Source: Dugong dugon (taxonomy: Eukaryota; Chordata; Mammalia; Sirenia; Dugongidae). Taken from it: 64,000 nucleotides of DNA. How positions within the stretch are numbered: the stretch's first letter is position 1; each line of letters starts with the position of its first letter. The stretch spans positions 15,425,001-15,489,000 of the forward strand of contig CM057482.1 in NCBI GenBank assembly GCA_030035585.1. Reading direction: 5' to 3'. Both the position numbers and the translations under genes were made by a program. This document shows positions 55,397-64,000 of the stretch, piece after piece. Under the pieces are notes generated by a model, which had not been told where the DNA came from, did no database searches, and saw nothing but the letters and a program-made list of their open reading frames with translations.

Positions 55397-56075
55397 GTTT
55401 GGGGTCTTAAAAGCTAGCGAGCGGTCATCTAAGATGCATCAGTTGGTCCCAACCCACCTGGAGCAAAAGAGCATGAAGAACACCATAGGCACAAGGGAAG
55501 TATCATCCCAAGAGACAGAAAGGGCCACATAAATCAGAGACTTCATCAGCCTGAGACCAGAAGAACTAGATGGTGCCTGACTACCACCAATAACTGCCCT
55601 GACAGGAAACACAAGAGAGAGTCCCTGATGTAGCAGAAGAAAAGTGGGGTGCAGAACTCAAATTCTAGTAAAAAGACCAGACTTAATGGTCTGACTGAGA
55701 CTGGAAGGACCCTGGAAGGCATGGCCCCTGGACTCTCTGTTAGCCCAGAACTGAAACCATTCCTGAAGCCAACTATTCAGACAAAGATTAAACTGTACTA
55801 TGGGACATAAAATGATACTCGTGAAGAGTGTGCTTCTTAGCTCAGGTAGATGCACGAGACTAAATGGGCAGCTCCCGTACAGAGGCAGAACGAGAAGGCA
55901 GAGAGGATCAGGAGCTGGTTGAATGGACACAGGAAATCCGGGGCAGGGGGAAAGGAGGAGTGTGCTGTCACAGTACAGGGAGAGCAACTAGGTCACATAA
56001 CAATGTACGTATAAATTTTTGTATAAGAGACTAACATGAATTGTAAACTTTCATTTAAAGCACAACAATTTAAAA
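55397..56075 (+). mobile_element. L1 3' UTR insertion
   Basis: It starts TGTTTGGGGTCTTAAAAGCT and ends TAAAGCACAACAATTTAAAA. The target duplication AAATGGCCTAAA / AAATGGTCTAAA places it inside the older L1M, whose text continues at 56078. It is 5'-truncated to the 3' UTR only. The same UTR is seen at 5.9 and 18.7 kb. Confidence 0.85.
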
Positions 56076-56077
56076 AA

Positions 56078-57200
56078 ATGGTCTAAAAACGACAAAGGAC
56101 AACTTAAAAGACATGAAACAGACTAGGAGAAAATACTGCCATATGAACAAAAGACAAAGAAAGAATATCCCACATCCATAAATCACTCTTGCAAACCAAT
56201 ATGAAAATAGACAAACAATCTAATAGAAAAATGAGCAAAGAATGTCAAAGAGACATTCACAGAAAAAAAGAAAAACAAGTGGCCAGGAAGCCATAAGAGA
56301 AGAGCCCTGGTGGTGCTGTGGTTAAAGCACTCAGCTGCTAACCAAAATGTGGGTGGTTTGAGCGCACCAGCTGCTCCTCGGGAGAAAGATGTGGCAGTCT
56401 GCTTCCATAGATTACAGCCTAGGAAACCCTGTGGGGCAGTACTACTCTGTCCTATAGGGTTGCTATGAGTTGGAATCGACTTGACAGCAATGGGTTTTGT
56501 TTTGCTTTTGTTTTTTAAGCCATGAGAAGATACCCATGCTCACAACTGATCTGGAAAACGCAAATTAAAGCCGTAATGGGATATTGTTAACCACCTATCT
56601 GATTTGCAAACACTGGGGGCAGGGGACATACCCATTGTTGGAGAGGGATTGAAGAAATGGTTTTCTCATACATATAAATGGAGATATAAATGGGCATATC
56701 ATTGCTGGAAGAAAACTTGGCATAATCGATCATATTTTCAAATGTGAACCCTCTTCAACCCAGAAGATTTTCAGTAGCCATCCTGGAGAAATACTTGCAC
56801 GTATACATAAAGCAATATGTCCAAAATGTTCATTGCATTTCCATAGCAAGGGAAAAAGAAATAAGAAAAGAAATAAACTAAATGAGCATCAGCAGAGGGA
56901 AAGTTACACTGATACATCCATTCCGTGGAAGACTCCACAATATTCTTTAATGGGATAAATTTATATGTAAAATATGAAGATAGCTGTAAAGACATATTGT
57001 TAAGCAGAAAGCAGGTTGCAAAATAATACATACGCTGCTTTGCAAAAATAAACAAACCTTGTGTTTCTATATTTAGACGTATGTATACAAATGCTTGTAA
57101 AATTGTCCGTAAGAATACAAAGTCCTAGCAGCCAGCACTTGTGGAAGGAGGCGTAGAATAGAGGAGGGAAAAAGTGAACTTTTTCTGTATCACTCTCTGA
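56078..57200 (+). repeat. L1M 3' region with nested SINE
   Basis: GACAAAGGACAACTTAAAAG, GGAGAAAATACTGCCATATG, GAAAACGCAAATTAAAGCCG and AAATGTTCATTGCATTTCCA continue the decayed L1. All frames are short and the region encodes no intact protein. Confidence 0.75.
56304..56514 (+). mobile_element. AfroSINE nested in L1M
   Basis: Long form with AGAGCCCTGGTGGTGCTGTG head and GCAATGGGTTTTGTTTTGC tail. AAGCCATAAGAG and AAGCCATGAGAAG flank it as the target duplication. Confidence 0.93.
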
Positions 57201-57235
57201 AGTGTCAGAATTTATGACATGCTATGTATAAACGT

Positions 57236-57411
57236 GGAACCCTGGTGGCACACTGGTTAAGAGCTACGGCCGCTAACCAAAAGGTCAGCGGCTCAAATCC
57301 TCCAGCTGCTCGTTGGAAACTCTGCGGGGCAGTTCTACCCTATCCTACAGGGTCACTATGAGTTGGAATCAACTTGACGGCAATGGGTTTGGTGTTCATT
57401 TGTTTTTGGTT
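57236..57411 (+). mobile_element. AfroSINE (first of a same-site pair)
   Basis: Short form: GGAACCCTGGTGGCACACTG to GGGTTTGGTGTTCATTTG. It is flanked by TATGTATAAACGT (57223-57235) and TATGTATAAATGTA (57412-57425). Confidence 0.94.
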
Positions 57412-57425
57412 TATGTATAAATGTA

Positions 57426-57637
57426 AAGTCCCTGGCTGGTGCAAATGCTTAAGCACTCAATTACTTACCCAAAGGTTGGCAGTTTGAACCTACCCAACGG
57501 CTCTGCAGAAGAAATGCCTGGCATTTAGCTTCCTTAAAGATTACAGTCAAGAAAACCCTATGGAGCAGTTCTATTCTGTAACACACAGAGCCACCATGAG
57601 TGGAAATAACTTGGCAGCAATGGGTCTGGGGTTTTTT
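57426..57637 (+). mobile_element. AfroSINE (second of a same-site pair)
   Basis: Long form: AAGTCCCTGGCTGGTGCAAA to CTTGGCAGCAATGGGTCTGG. A third copy of TATGTATAAATGTA follows at 57638-57651. Target sites match on both sides of each SINE. Confidence 0.94.
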
Positions 57638-57719
57638 TATGTATAAATGTATTCACTGATTTTTGAATATGTGCATATATTCGCACCTATGGATTTTTTT
57701 TTAAAATCTGTATCAGAGA

Positions 57720-58150
57720 ACACGTACAGAGGATTTTCACTGTGCCTGGCACTGTGCTAAGCACTTGTTTGCATTATCCTATTTAATCCTCACAACAGCC
57801 TTATAACAGACATTAATGTTATTCCCATTTACAGGTAAGAAAAGGATCCCTGGTGGCTCGATGACTAAGGTCTTGGGTGCTAACCAAAAGGTTGGTGGTT
57901 TGAAGCCACCCAGCAGCTCTGGCAATCTGCTTCTATAAAAATTACAGCCTAGGAAACCCTATGGGACAGTTCTACTCTGTCCTACAGGGTTCGGGATTGC
58001 CTCCATGGTACACAACAACACAGGCAAGAAAGCTGAGGCTGTGAGAGATTCACTTAATCCCCTGAGTTCAGGCAGGTAGGAGAAGTGGTAGAGTTGGGGT
58101 TCAAATTCAAGTCTACCTGATTTCAGAGGCCACACTTGGTCCTGACCTTC
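57720..58150 (-). repeat. MIR split by a SINE
   Basis: TGCCTGGCACTGTGCTAAGC, TTAATCCTCACAACAGCC and CATTTACAGGTAAGAAA resume after the SINE with GCAAGAAAGCTGAGGCTGTG, AGTTGGGGTTCAAATTCAAG and GTCTACCTGATTTCAGAGG, the MIR complement in order. Confidence 0.85.
57843..58019 (+). mobile_element. AfroSINE nested in MIR
   Basis: AGGATCCCTGGTGGCTCGAT to CCATGGTACACAACAACA. ACAGGTAAGAAA (57831-57842) and ACAGGCAAGAAA (58020-58031) form the target duplication. The body is shortened, lacking the usual CAGGCCTGG segment. Confidence 0.94.
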
Positions 58151-58404
58151 TAAGACATGTATCACAGTTAGTTAGTAACCCTGAAGTCCATCCTCTTCCA
58201 GGGTTCTTGGCTCTACATGGTTCTTGGGTCAGCAGAAAATGTAAGGAAAGGGAACCAAGAGTGTTGGGGAGGTGCACTTGGTGGCAGGAATGTCCCATAG
58301 AAGGGGACCTACAGCCAGGTTAACCTGGGACTCAGAATTTCCAGTCTTCCAGCTGACCCCTAAGGACCCAGAGCTCACCTGCCACACACAGACCTCCTCC
58401 TGGT

Positions 58405-58510
58405 ACAGATGAGGAAACTGAAGCTCAGAGTGGTCAGGGGCTCCATTGCACATGGAGGCAGGACTAGACTGGGATGAGATCCCAGGTGGTCTCAGTTCCG
58501 CCCCAGGCTG
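58405..58510 (-). repeat. MIR fragment
   Basis: CAGATGAGGAAACTGAAGCT and CAGAGTGGTCAGGGGCTCC form a MIR complement. Positions 58510-58800 have no gene. Confidence 0.65.
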
Positions 58511-58839
58511 CCAAACCCTGTTGCAATTTCTTCCTAGATTAGATGATGGTCAAACAGGATAGTCACCTCTTCTAAATTCTTAATCAATCAGCATGACTGA
58601 GGGTGGCTTCTGGACTCCAAAGACACTGTGGAATACACAGACTTGTTTAGTCACGAGAAATGTCCACAGATGCCTCTGGTGTCCTGACAAATGGCCGAGG
58701 ATGGGGTGAGGCCTGAGCTGGCCCCCATGGGTCATGGGGCTGAGTTGCTCTGGGGCTCTCAGCTTTGAGCTCCTCACCGTTCTCTCCCCACCCCCAACCC
58801 CCGATCTGGATTTAAATCACCTAACACCTCCTGGGCTGG

Positions 58840-58990
58840 GAAGAACAATTACTGCCAATCGATCCAGTTTGATCTTTAGGCCATGAGGACCTCCAGCTGG
58901 GTTCATTAAAATGGCCGCTGTTGTGCCTGTCAGGTGGACCTGATTCATCTCCGGGGGCTACAGCCATGGCACCAGCTCGCTGGATCTGGA
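58840..58990. promoter_or_regulatory. Candidate conserved non-coding segment
   Basis: AACAATTACTGCCAATCGAT, CCAGTTTGATCTTTAGGCCA and TTCATTAAAATGGCCGCTGT, followed by CAGGTGGACC, combine homeodomain-like ATTA and CATTAA, TCF-like TTTGATCTTT and an E-box. There is no repeat similarity. Function is inferred. Confidence 0.4.
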
Positions 58991-59039
58991 GACTTTGTTC
59001 TCAGGGGTGTTAAAGGACTGTCTCCTAAAATCCAACCAC

Positions 59040-59225
59040 CCTGCCCCTCTCGTCCCTCCCTTTGGGCCTTTCTATCCCCCTGTCTCCCTCCATTTCTCTC
59101 TCATTTCTTCTTCCTCTCTTTTACTGGGTCTCTCTTTCTCTCTCTCTGTCTCTCCATGTCTCAGAATCTCTCTGTGTCGCTGTAGTGATTTATTTCTGTC
59201 TCTGAGTAATGTTCTCCCCGCCCCC
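59040..59225. repeat. CT-rich tract
   Basis: TCTCTCTTTCTCTCTCTCTG and related pyrimidine runs. Non-coding. Confidence 0.8.
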
Positions 59226-59339
59226 AACACTTAATCATTGAAGACTTAGCGTGTTGATTTCCAATTTGCCTCTTTTGCTATTCCTCTCTCGTCTTCTTTC
59301 TCCTCTTCCTTCGCTCCCTCTCCCCTTCCCAGCTAACTA

Positions 59340-59660
59340 GCTGCCAATGAACCAGGCCTGACCCAGGCCGACTGTCTCAGAGTTATGGGTGAGAGCGGTC
59401 CAGAGGGCGTGGCGGTCATGCGGGGTGGCGCCGTGATCATCGACATGCCGGTGGGGTGCTGAGGCACCGGGCTGCAATCACTGTTGCATGCGGTCCCAGG
59501 GCCCCGCTGCAGCTGTGCATTCTGTCGCTCTCCCCACGGCACTTGTCAGTCAGCGTCAACATGGCATGCTGTTTTACAATTTGTCACACATCCCTTTCAG
59601 ATGCTTGGCTAGAGCTTGTTTTAAACCGCTCCGCCTGGCACTAGGCTGGAAGAGAAGCTG
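59340..59660. promoter_or_regulatory. Candidate conserved non-coding segment, GC-rich
   Basis: It includes GCTGCCAATGAACCAGGCCT, GGGTGGCGCCGTGATCATCG, TGCAATCACTGTTGCATGCG, GTCAGTCAGCGTCAACATGG and AGAGCTTGTTTTAAACCGCT, with frequent CpG and no repeat similarity. Short frames lack protein features. It could be the partner of the block at 58.84 kb. From 59660 to 60360 I see no supported gene. Confidence 0.4.
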
Positions 59661-60365
59661 TGGTGCAAAGGGGGCAGAAATGAGGGCCCAGGATGGTAGT
59701 GCTACACCCGGCAGGTGGAATTCAGCCTCAGGCAGTCACAAGGTGTACACCTGGGAGTACCCAAAGCACCCTGGCACTCACCACGCCTGGGGGGCCCAAG
59801 CCCCTCTGGGCGGCCACATGGGTAAGTGGGCAGTGAGCAGAGACTATGTCCTGCTGAGTCCTCTGGCTTGATGTAAGGGAGGGGCCAGCTCTCCATACAA
59901 GCAGAGGACCTGGGACACAGGCTGGGCCACACCTGACTGTGACATCTGGCCCAGACAGGCTGCTCAAACCGCAGAACCCAGGCCAATGCTGCGGTGAGAC
60001 TGGGTGGCATGCTGCAGCTCCCAGCAGCTGGAGTCAGAGAGCCATCCGCAAAGCCGGCCCTCAGCAGCCTCCCTCAGCAGCCTGGCGGCATCTTCCCCAG
60101 CCATGAAGCCCCTGCAGACACCCAGGCGGCCTCGCAAACTTGGGCACAGGGTCTTGGCCAAGAAACACTCAGTGCTGTAGAGAAACACTGTATGGGGAGG
60201 GAGGGCAGGAGCCCCGGGTTCTACTCCCAGCTCACTACGGGACCACGTAGGTGTCGCCTTCCCGGAGCCTCACTTTTCCCATTTATGGCAGGAAACATTT
60301 GATTGGTCCAAGCCCTTCTAGCTGATAGTCACAGGCCAGAACTTGGTGTGGGCACTGCGGGCTGA

Positions 60366-60509
60366 GAGTGTTTGAGTGTGTGTGTGTGTGTGTGAGTGTG
60401 TGTGAGTATATGTGTGTGAGTGTGTGCGTGTGTGTGAGTGTGCCAGGATGTGTGTGACAGTGTGCATCTGTATGTGAGTGTATGTGTGAGTGTGTGAGAG
60501 TGTGCATGT

Positions 60510-60541
<32 letters not shown>

Positions 60542-60543
60542 CC
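60366..60543. repeat. GTGTGA/GT minisatellite
   Basis: GTGTGTGAGT units vary irregularly, with a final pure GT run. A short CA tract follows at 60757-60776. Confidence 0.9.
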
Positions 60544-61019
60544 AAGTGGTGAGAATATAACCTGCTTTCCTGGCACCGTAAACTGATCATCTAGATCTAG
60601 CCGCCGCGCCACCCCTCTTGCCGCCCTTGTCAAAGGCAGGCGTCATCTGAATGGCTTTCCTTTCCTTTCCACCATCTTTCCTTTCTTGATCTATTGATGT
60701 GTCCTCTCTCTCAACCCCTCCCAGTGTGTCCACACTCCCTTCACCCTCTCATGTGCCCACACACACACACACACACCAGCCCTCATAGCTCACTTGGGCT
60801 TCAGCAAGCTTGAAAGTGAAACCCATAGGCCTCAAGCTGCGGCTCTAATGGAAAGAGAAACAATAAAAAAGGCACTTTTCCCACCTACCAAGGGGGTTGG
60901 TTGTTAGGGGCTGCGGGAGAGATTTGTCACTGCCAGCTTCATCTTCCATTTCATGTCTAGAGCCCTTCAAGGTTTGGAAAGTGACCCCTCTTCTGTTCTC
61001 TCATCTGATCCTCGTGTAC

Positions 61020-61200
61020 TTTCAGTACCTGCTGGCCTGGCAGGTATTACTACCCCCATTTTATAGGTGAGGAAACAGAAGGTAGGATTGGATAAGGGAC
61101 TTGCAATCCATAGCCAACCAGCTTGTCATGGCTGAGCCATGAGCCTGGTTGTCGTGGCTGAGCAGTGAGCCCGGTCTTGTACCTCCAAGCTCAGCACCCT
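61020..61200 (-). repeat. MIR fragment with a 26-bp local duplication
   Basis: CCCATTTTATAGGTGAGGAA is a MIR complement. TTGTCATGGCTGAG at 61123 recurs as TTGTCGTGGCTGAG at 61149, a 26-bp tandem step. Confidence 0.6.
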
Positions 61201-61339
61201 TTCTGATGTGTGCCATGAGAAGGCCTCACCCCCAGGCCTTAATGTCCCATGCTCGATAATAGTAATAGTGAATAATAATCATTAATAATTAATTAACATT
61301 AATAGTAATGCGTGTTTACTATTCTGGGTTCTTTCCATG

Positions 61340-61480
61340 TGTGTTCACAAAAAACATGGCATAGGCACATTTTACAGATAAGGAAACTGAGGCCCAGAAA
61401 AATTGAGTTTCTTGCCCAAGGATGCCCTAGTAGGTGGCAGAGCTGATAGTCATGTCTCCCTAGCCTCAGTCTCTGAGGAG
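61340..61480 (-). repeat. MIR fragment
   Basis: CATTTTACAGATAAGGAAAC and TGAGGCCCAGAAAAATTGAG, then AGTAGGTGGCAGAGCTGATA. AAT/TTAA-rich simple sequence lies just upstream at 61255-61315. Positions 61480-62190 have no supported gene. Confidence 0.75.
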
Positions 61481-62269
61481 GCGGATGCCTATGGCTGGCT
61501 GGAAAGGTTGGGAAAGGCTTGAGGAAGGAGAGGAGGACAGAAATATCCCAGATCTGTTGTTCCACACTGGGCCCACCGGGGCAGGGCCTTAAGCCATGAG
61601 CACTCTGTGGCCTGATCTCCTTAGATTCTGTTACGGACCTTTCTAAAGAGCTGGGCTACAGAGCCTCGTGCCTCCTGGTGCCTGGGGTGGAGTCATCAGA
61701 CCACCACAATAGACCAGAGGCAGCCTCAGTTCTAGATGGTAAGGAAGCTCTCCCAGCAGGGGCCAGGCAACTCAAAGGGAAGGGTCCCTGAGAAAGTGTG
61801 CCCGCGGTCCCATAGTGAGCTGGGGGCAGAACCCAGGTCTCCTTCCCCCCTCCCCCCAAGCAGTGTTTTCCCACCAGCATTGCATGCTTACTGGCCAAGC
61901 CCCTTGTGCTGAGGATTTGCAGGGCAGCCTGCACAGAGGTCTTTCTGGAGAGCAGCCTTGTGTTTATGACAGTCCCATGGCTGGGGGAGAGGCCCCCATT
62001 CTTCTGTGGATCAACCCAGCAGATGGCTCCCTGCTTCTGGCAACCGGATGCTGCAGCGTACTGCCCATAGGAGCAAACAACACTGCTTCCTCCTCCAGGA
62101 AGAAAAGTATGGTGACATCCAAGTCCCAGGAGCAGGAGCCAGAAGTTCTGCTCTCCTCCCAACAGTGCACCTAAATAGCTTGTGAACAAAAACAAGTTAC
62201 TCTACCTCCTTGAGTCTCAGATTCCTTACCTGTAAAATGAAGCTCTTACATGCCCCCCAAAAAAACACC

Positions 62270-62420
62270 TACAAAGATAGTGAGTACAATGCTGCTTGTG
62301 ATAACAACAAATCAGAAGCAATCTAAAGATCCACTAGTAAGGAAATGGTTAAGTCAATGACAATATATGTATATATATATATACATATACATATATACAT
62401 ATATATATATATAGAGATCT
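62270..62420 (+). repeat. L1 3' fragment and TA microsatellite
   Basis: AATCAGAAGCAATCTAAAGA and AGGAAATGGTTAAGTCAATG resemble an L1 ORF2 end. An ATATATAC-type repeat occupies 62363-62413. Confidence 0.6.
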
Positions 62421-62469
62421 AGATGATCAGTTTATGGTGCCAGGAAAGCAGGTTAAATTCTCCATATAT

Positions 62470-62545
62470 AATATGGAAGGGGTTGTGTTCTGGATTGAAC
62501 TGTGTCCCCTACAAAATATGTGTAAGAATCCTAATCCCTATACCT
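62470..62545 (+). repeat. LTR-type repeat start
   Basis: TCTGGATTGAACTGTGTCCC and GTAAGAATCCTAATCCCTAT resemble the beginning of the repeat at 41.17 kb. It is cut off by the RTE. Confidence 0.5.
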
Positions 62546-62549
62546 GTTT

Positions 62550-64000
62550 GGTTATTATTTGAATTTACGCGCCAACCACTAAGGCCAAAGATGAAGAAAT
62601 TGAAGATTTTTACTAACTTCTGCAGTCTGAAATTGATCAAAGATGCAATCAAGATGCGGTCATAATTACTAGTGATTGAATTTGAGAATTGGAACAAAAA
62701 AGAAGGATCAGTAGTTGGAAAATATGACCTTGTTGATAGAAAGGACGCCGGAGATAGCACGATAGAATTTTGTATGACCAATGACTTATTCATCAGAAAT
62801 ACCTTTTTTCAACAACGTAAATGATGACCATACACATGGACCTCGCCAGAGGGAAAAGACAGGAATCAAATTGATTACATCTGTGGAAAGAGACAATGGA
62901 GAAGCTCTATATCATCAATCAGAACAAGGCCAGAGGCCGACTGTAGAACAGACCATCAATTGCCCATATGCAAGTTCAAGTTGAAGCTGAAGAAAATTAA
63001 AACAAGTTCATGAGAACCAAAGTATGACTTTGAGTATATCCCACTTGAATTTAGAGACCATTTCAAGAATAGAATTGACCCATTGAATACTAATAACCGA
63101 AGACCAGACAAGTTGTGGGATGACATCAAGGACATCATACATGAAGAAAGCAAAAGGTGATTAAAAAGACAAATAAGAAAGAAAAGATCAAAATGGATGT
63201 CAGAAGAGACTCTGAAACTTGCTCTTGAGCATAAAGTAGCTAAAGCGAATGGAAGAAATGATGAAGTAAAAGGGCTGAACAAAAGACTTCAAAGGGAGGT
63301 TCAGAGAGACAAAGTAAAATATTATAGTGAAATGTGCAATCACCTGGAGTTAGAAAACTGAAAGGGCAGAACACGCTTGGTATTTCTCAAGCTGAAAGAA
63401 CTGAAGAAAAAATTCAAGTCTTGAGTTGCAATATTGAAGGATTCTATGGCCAAAAATTTGAATGACACAGGAAGTATCAAAAAAAGATGGAAGGAATACA
63501 CAGTCACTGTACCAAAAAGAATTGGTCAACACTCAACCATTTCAGAAGATAGCACATATTAAATGGTATTAAAGGAAGAAGTTCAAGCTGTACTGAAGGC
63601 ATTGGCAAAAAAACAAGGCCCCAGGAATTGACAGAATACCAACTGAGATGTTTCAACAAACGGATGCAATGCTGGACTCACTCACTCATCTATGCCAAGA
63701 AATTTGGAAGACAGCTTCCTGGCCAACTAACTGGAAGAGATCCCTTTCTGTGCCTATTCCAAAGAAAGGTAATCCAACAGAATGCAGAAATTATCAAACA
63801 ATGTCATAATATCACATGAAAGTAAAATTTTGCTGAAGACAATTCAAAAATTGTTGCAACAGTTCATTGACAAGGAACTGCCAGAAATTCAAGCAGGATT
63901 TGGAAGAGGACGTGGAACCAGCGATATCATTGCTGATGTCAGATGGATCTTGTCTCAAAGCAGAGAATAGCAGAAAACTGTTTACCTGTGTTTTATTGAC
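62550..64000 (+). mobile_element. RTE (BovB-like) LINE, continuing past the window end
   Basis: The text runs from the late endonuclease region (GAATTTACGCGCCAACCACT, GATGAAGAAATTGAAGATTT) through the linker (AAGACCAGACAAGTTGTGGG) into the reverse transcriptase. From about 63355 to the end it overlaps the minus-strand copy at 51.5-53.2 kb in sequence. The 5' end is truncated and the 3' end lies outside. Confidence 0.9.
63628..63970 (+). pseudogene. RTE reverse transcriptase N-terminal remnant
   Basis: Frames at 63628-63819 (KKFGRQLPGQLTGRDPFLCL) and 63782-63970 (KELPEIQAGFGRGRGTSDII) carry the early RT motifs, the second being the QAGFxxGRGT signature. They are in different frames, and a TAG stop follows at 63968. 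The copy is therefore non-functional. Confidence 0.9.

Noticed and set aside
61656..62195. A 179-codon minus-strand frame
   Set aside because: No known domain, and an almost equally long frame lies opposite on the plus strand; no supporting features.

Overview
This window reads as non-coding DNA from a placental mammal of the Afrotheria, most likely an elephant-like (paenungulate) genome. The evidence is its dominant repeat: at least twenty copies of a roughly 160-215 bp tRNA-derived SINE whose head reads GAGCCCTGGTGGCGCAGTGG and whose tail reads TCGCTATGAGTYGGAATCGA. This is the AfroSINE family. It occurs with its LINE partner, a BovB-like RTE, and with L1 elements sharing one recognisable 3' UTR. 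Old mammal-wide repeats (MIR, L2, L1M, LTR-type and DNA transposons) fill much of the rest. Species assignment within Afrotheria is inference.

I find no protein-coding gene that I can support. The only coding homology is decayed retrotransposon protein: RTE reverse transcriptase at 51.5-53.2 kb (minus) and 62.5-64 kb (plus), and the end of L1 ORF2 near 20 kb (minus). The remaining open frames are short, lie in low-complexity or GC-rich DNA, or run through repeats. The window is therefore intergenic or lies inside a very large intron.

Layout. 0-10 kb: SINEs, two copies of a composite hAT-type DNA element with perfect 8-bp target duplications, and an L1 3' end split by a 1.7-kb TG...CA insertion that carries a large inverted repeat. 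10-20 kb: L1M, a 780-bp CCAT/CCAC satellite block, pyrimidine and C-rich tracts, and a minus-strand L1. 20-24 kb: repeat-poor DNA with three conserved-looking segments. 24-36 kb: SINEs with clear target duplications, a solo palindromic MITE, RTE tails, and SINE/RTE chimeras. 36.6-39.5 kb: the longest stretch in which I recognise no repeat. It holds an AT-rich block dense in homeodomain, POU and TCF-like motifs joined to a GC-rich CCAAT-box segment, the best candidate for a regulatory element. 39.7-49.6 kb: LTR-type repeats, MIR and L2. 49.6-58.1 kb: an intricate nest of L1M interrupted by RTE, a younger L1 3' end and about nine SINEs. 58.8-59.7 kb: a second conserved-looking region. 60-64 kb: microsatellites, MIR pieces and an RTE running off the end.

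The nesting gives a relative history. L1M, L2 and MIR are oldest. AfroSINE, RTE and the hAT-type MITE overlapped in activity, because a SINE sits inside one MITE copy and a MITE sits inside one SINE copy. The most unusual observations are (a) that MITE family with two structural forms, (b) an inverted, diverged copy of about 65 bp of the candidate regulatory block embedded 2 kb away inside an old repeat and bounded by a perfect 12-bp inverted repeat, and (c) two SINEs that landed in the same target, leaving three copies of the target site.
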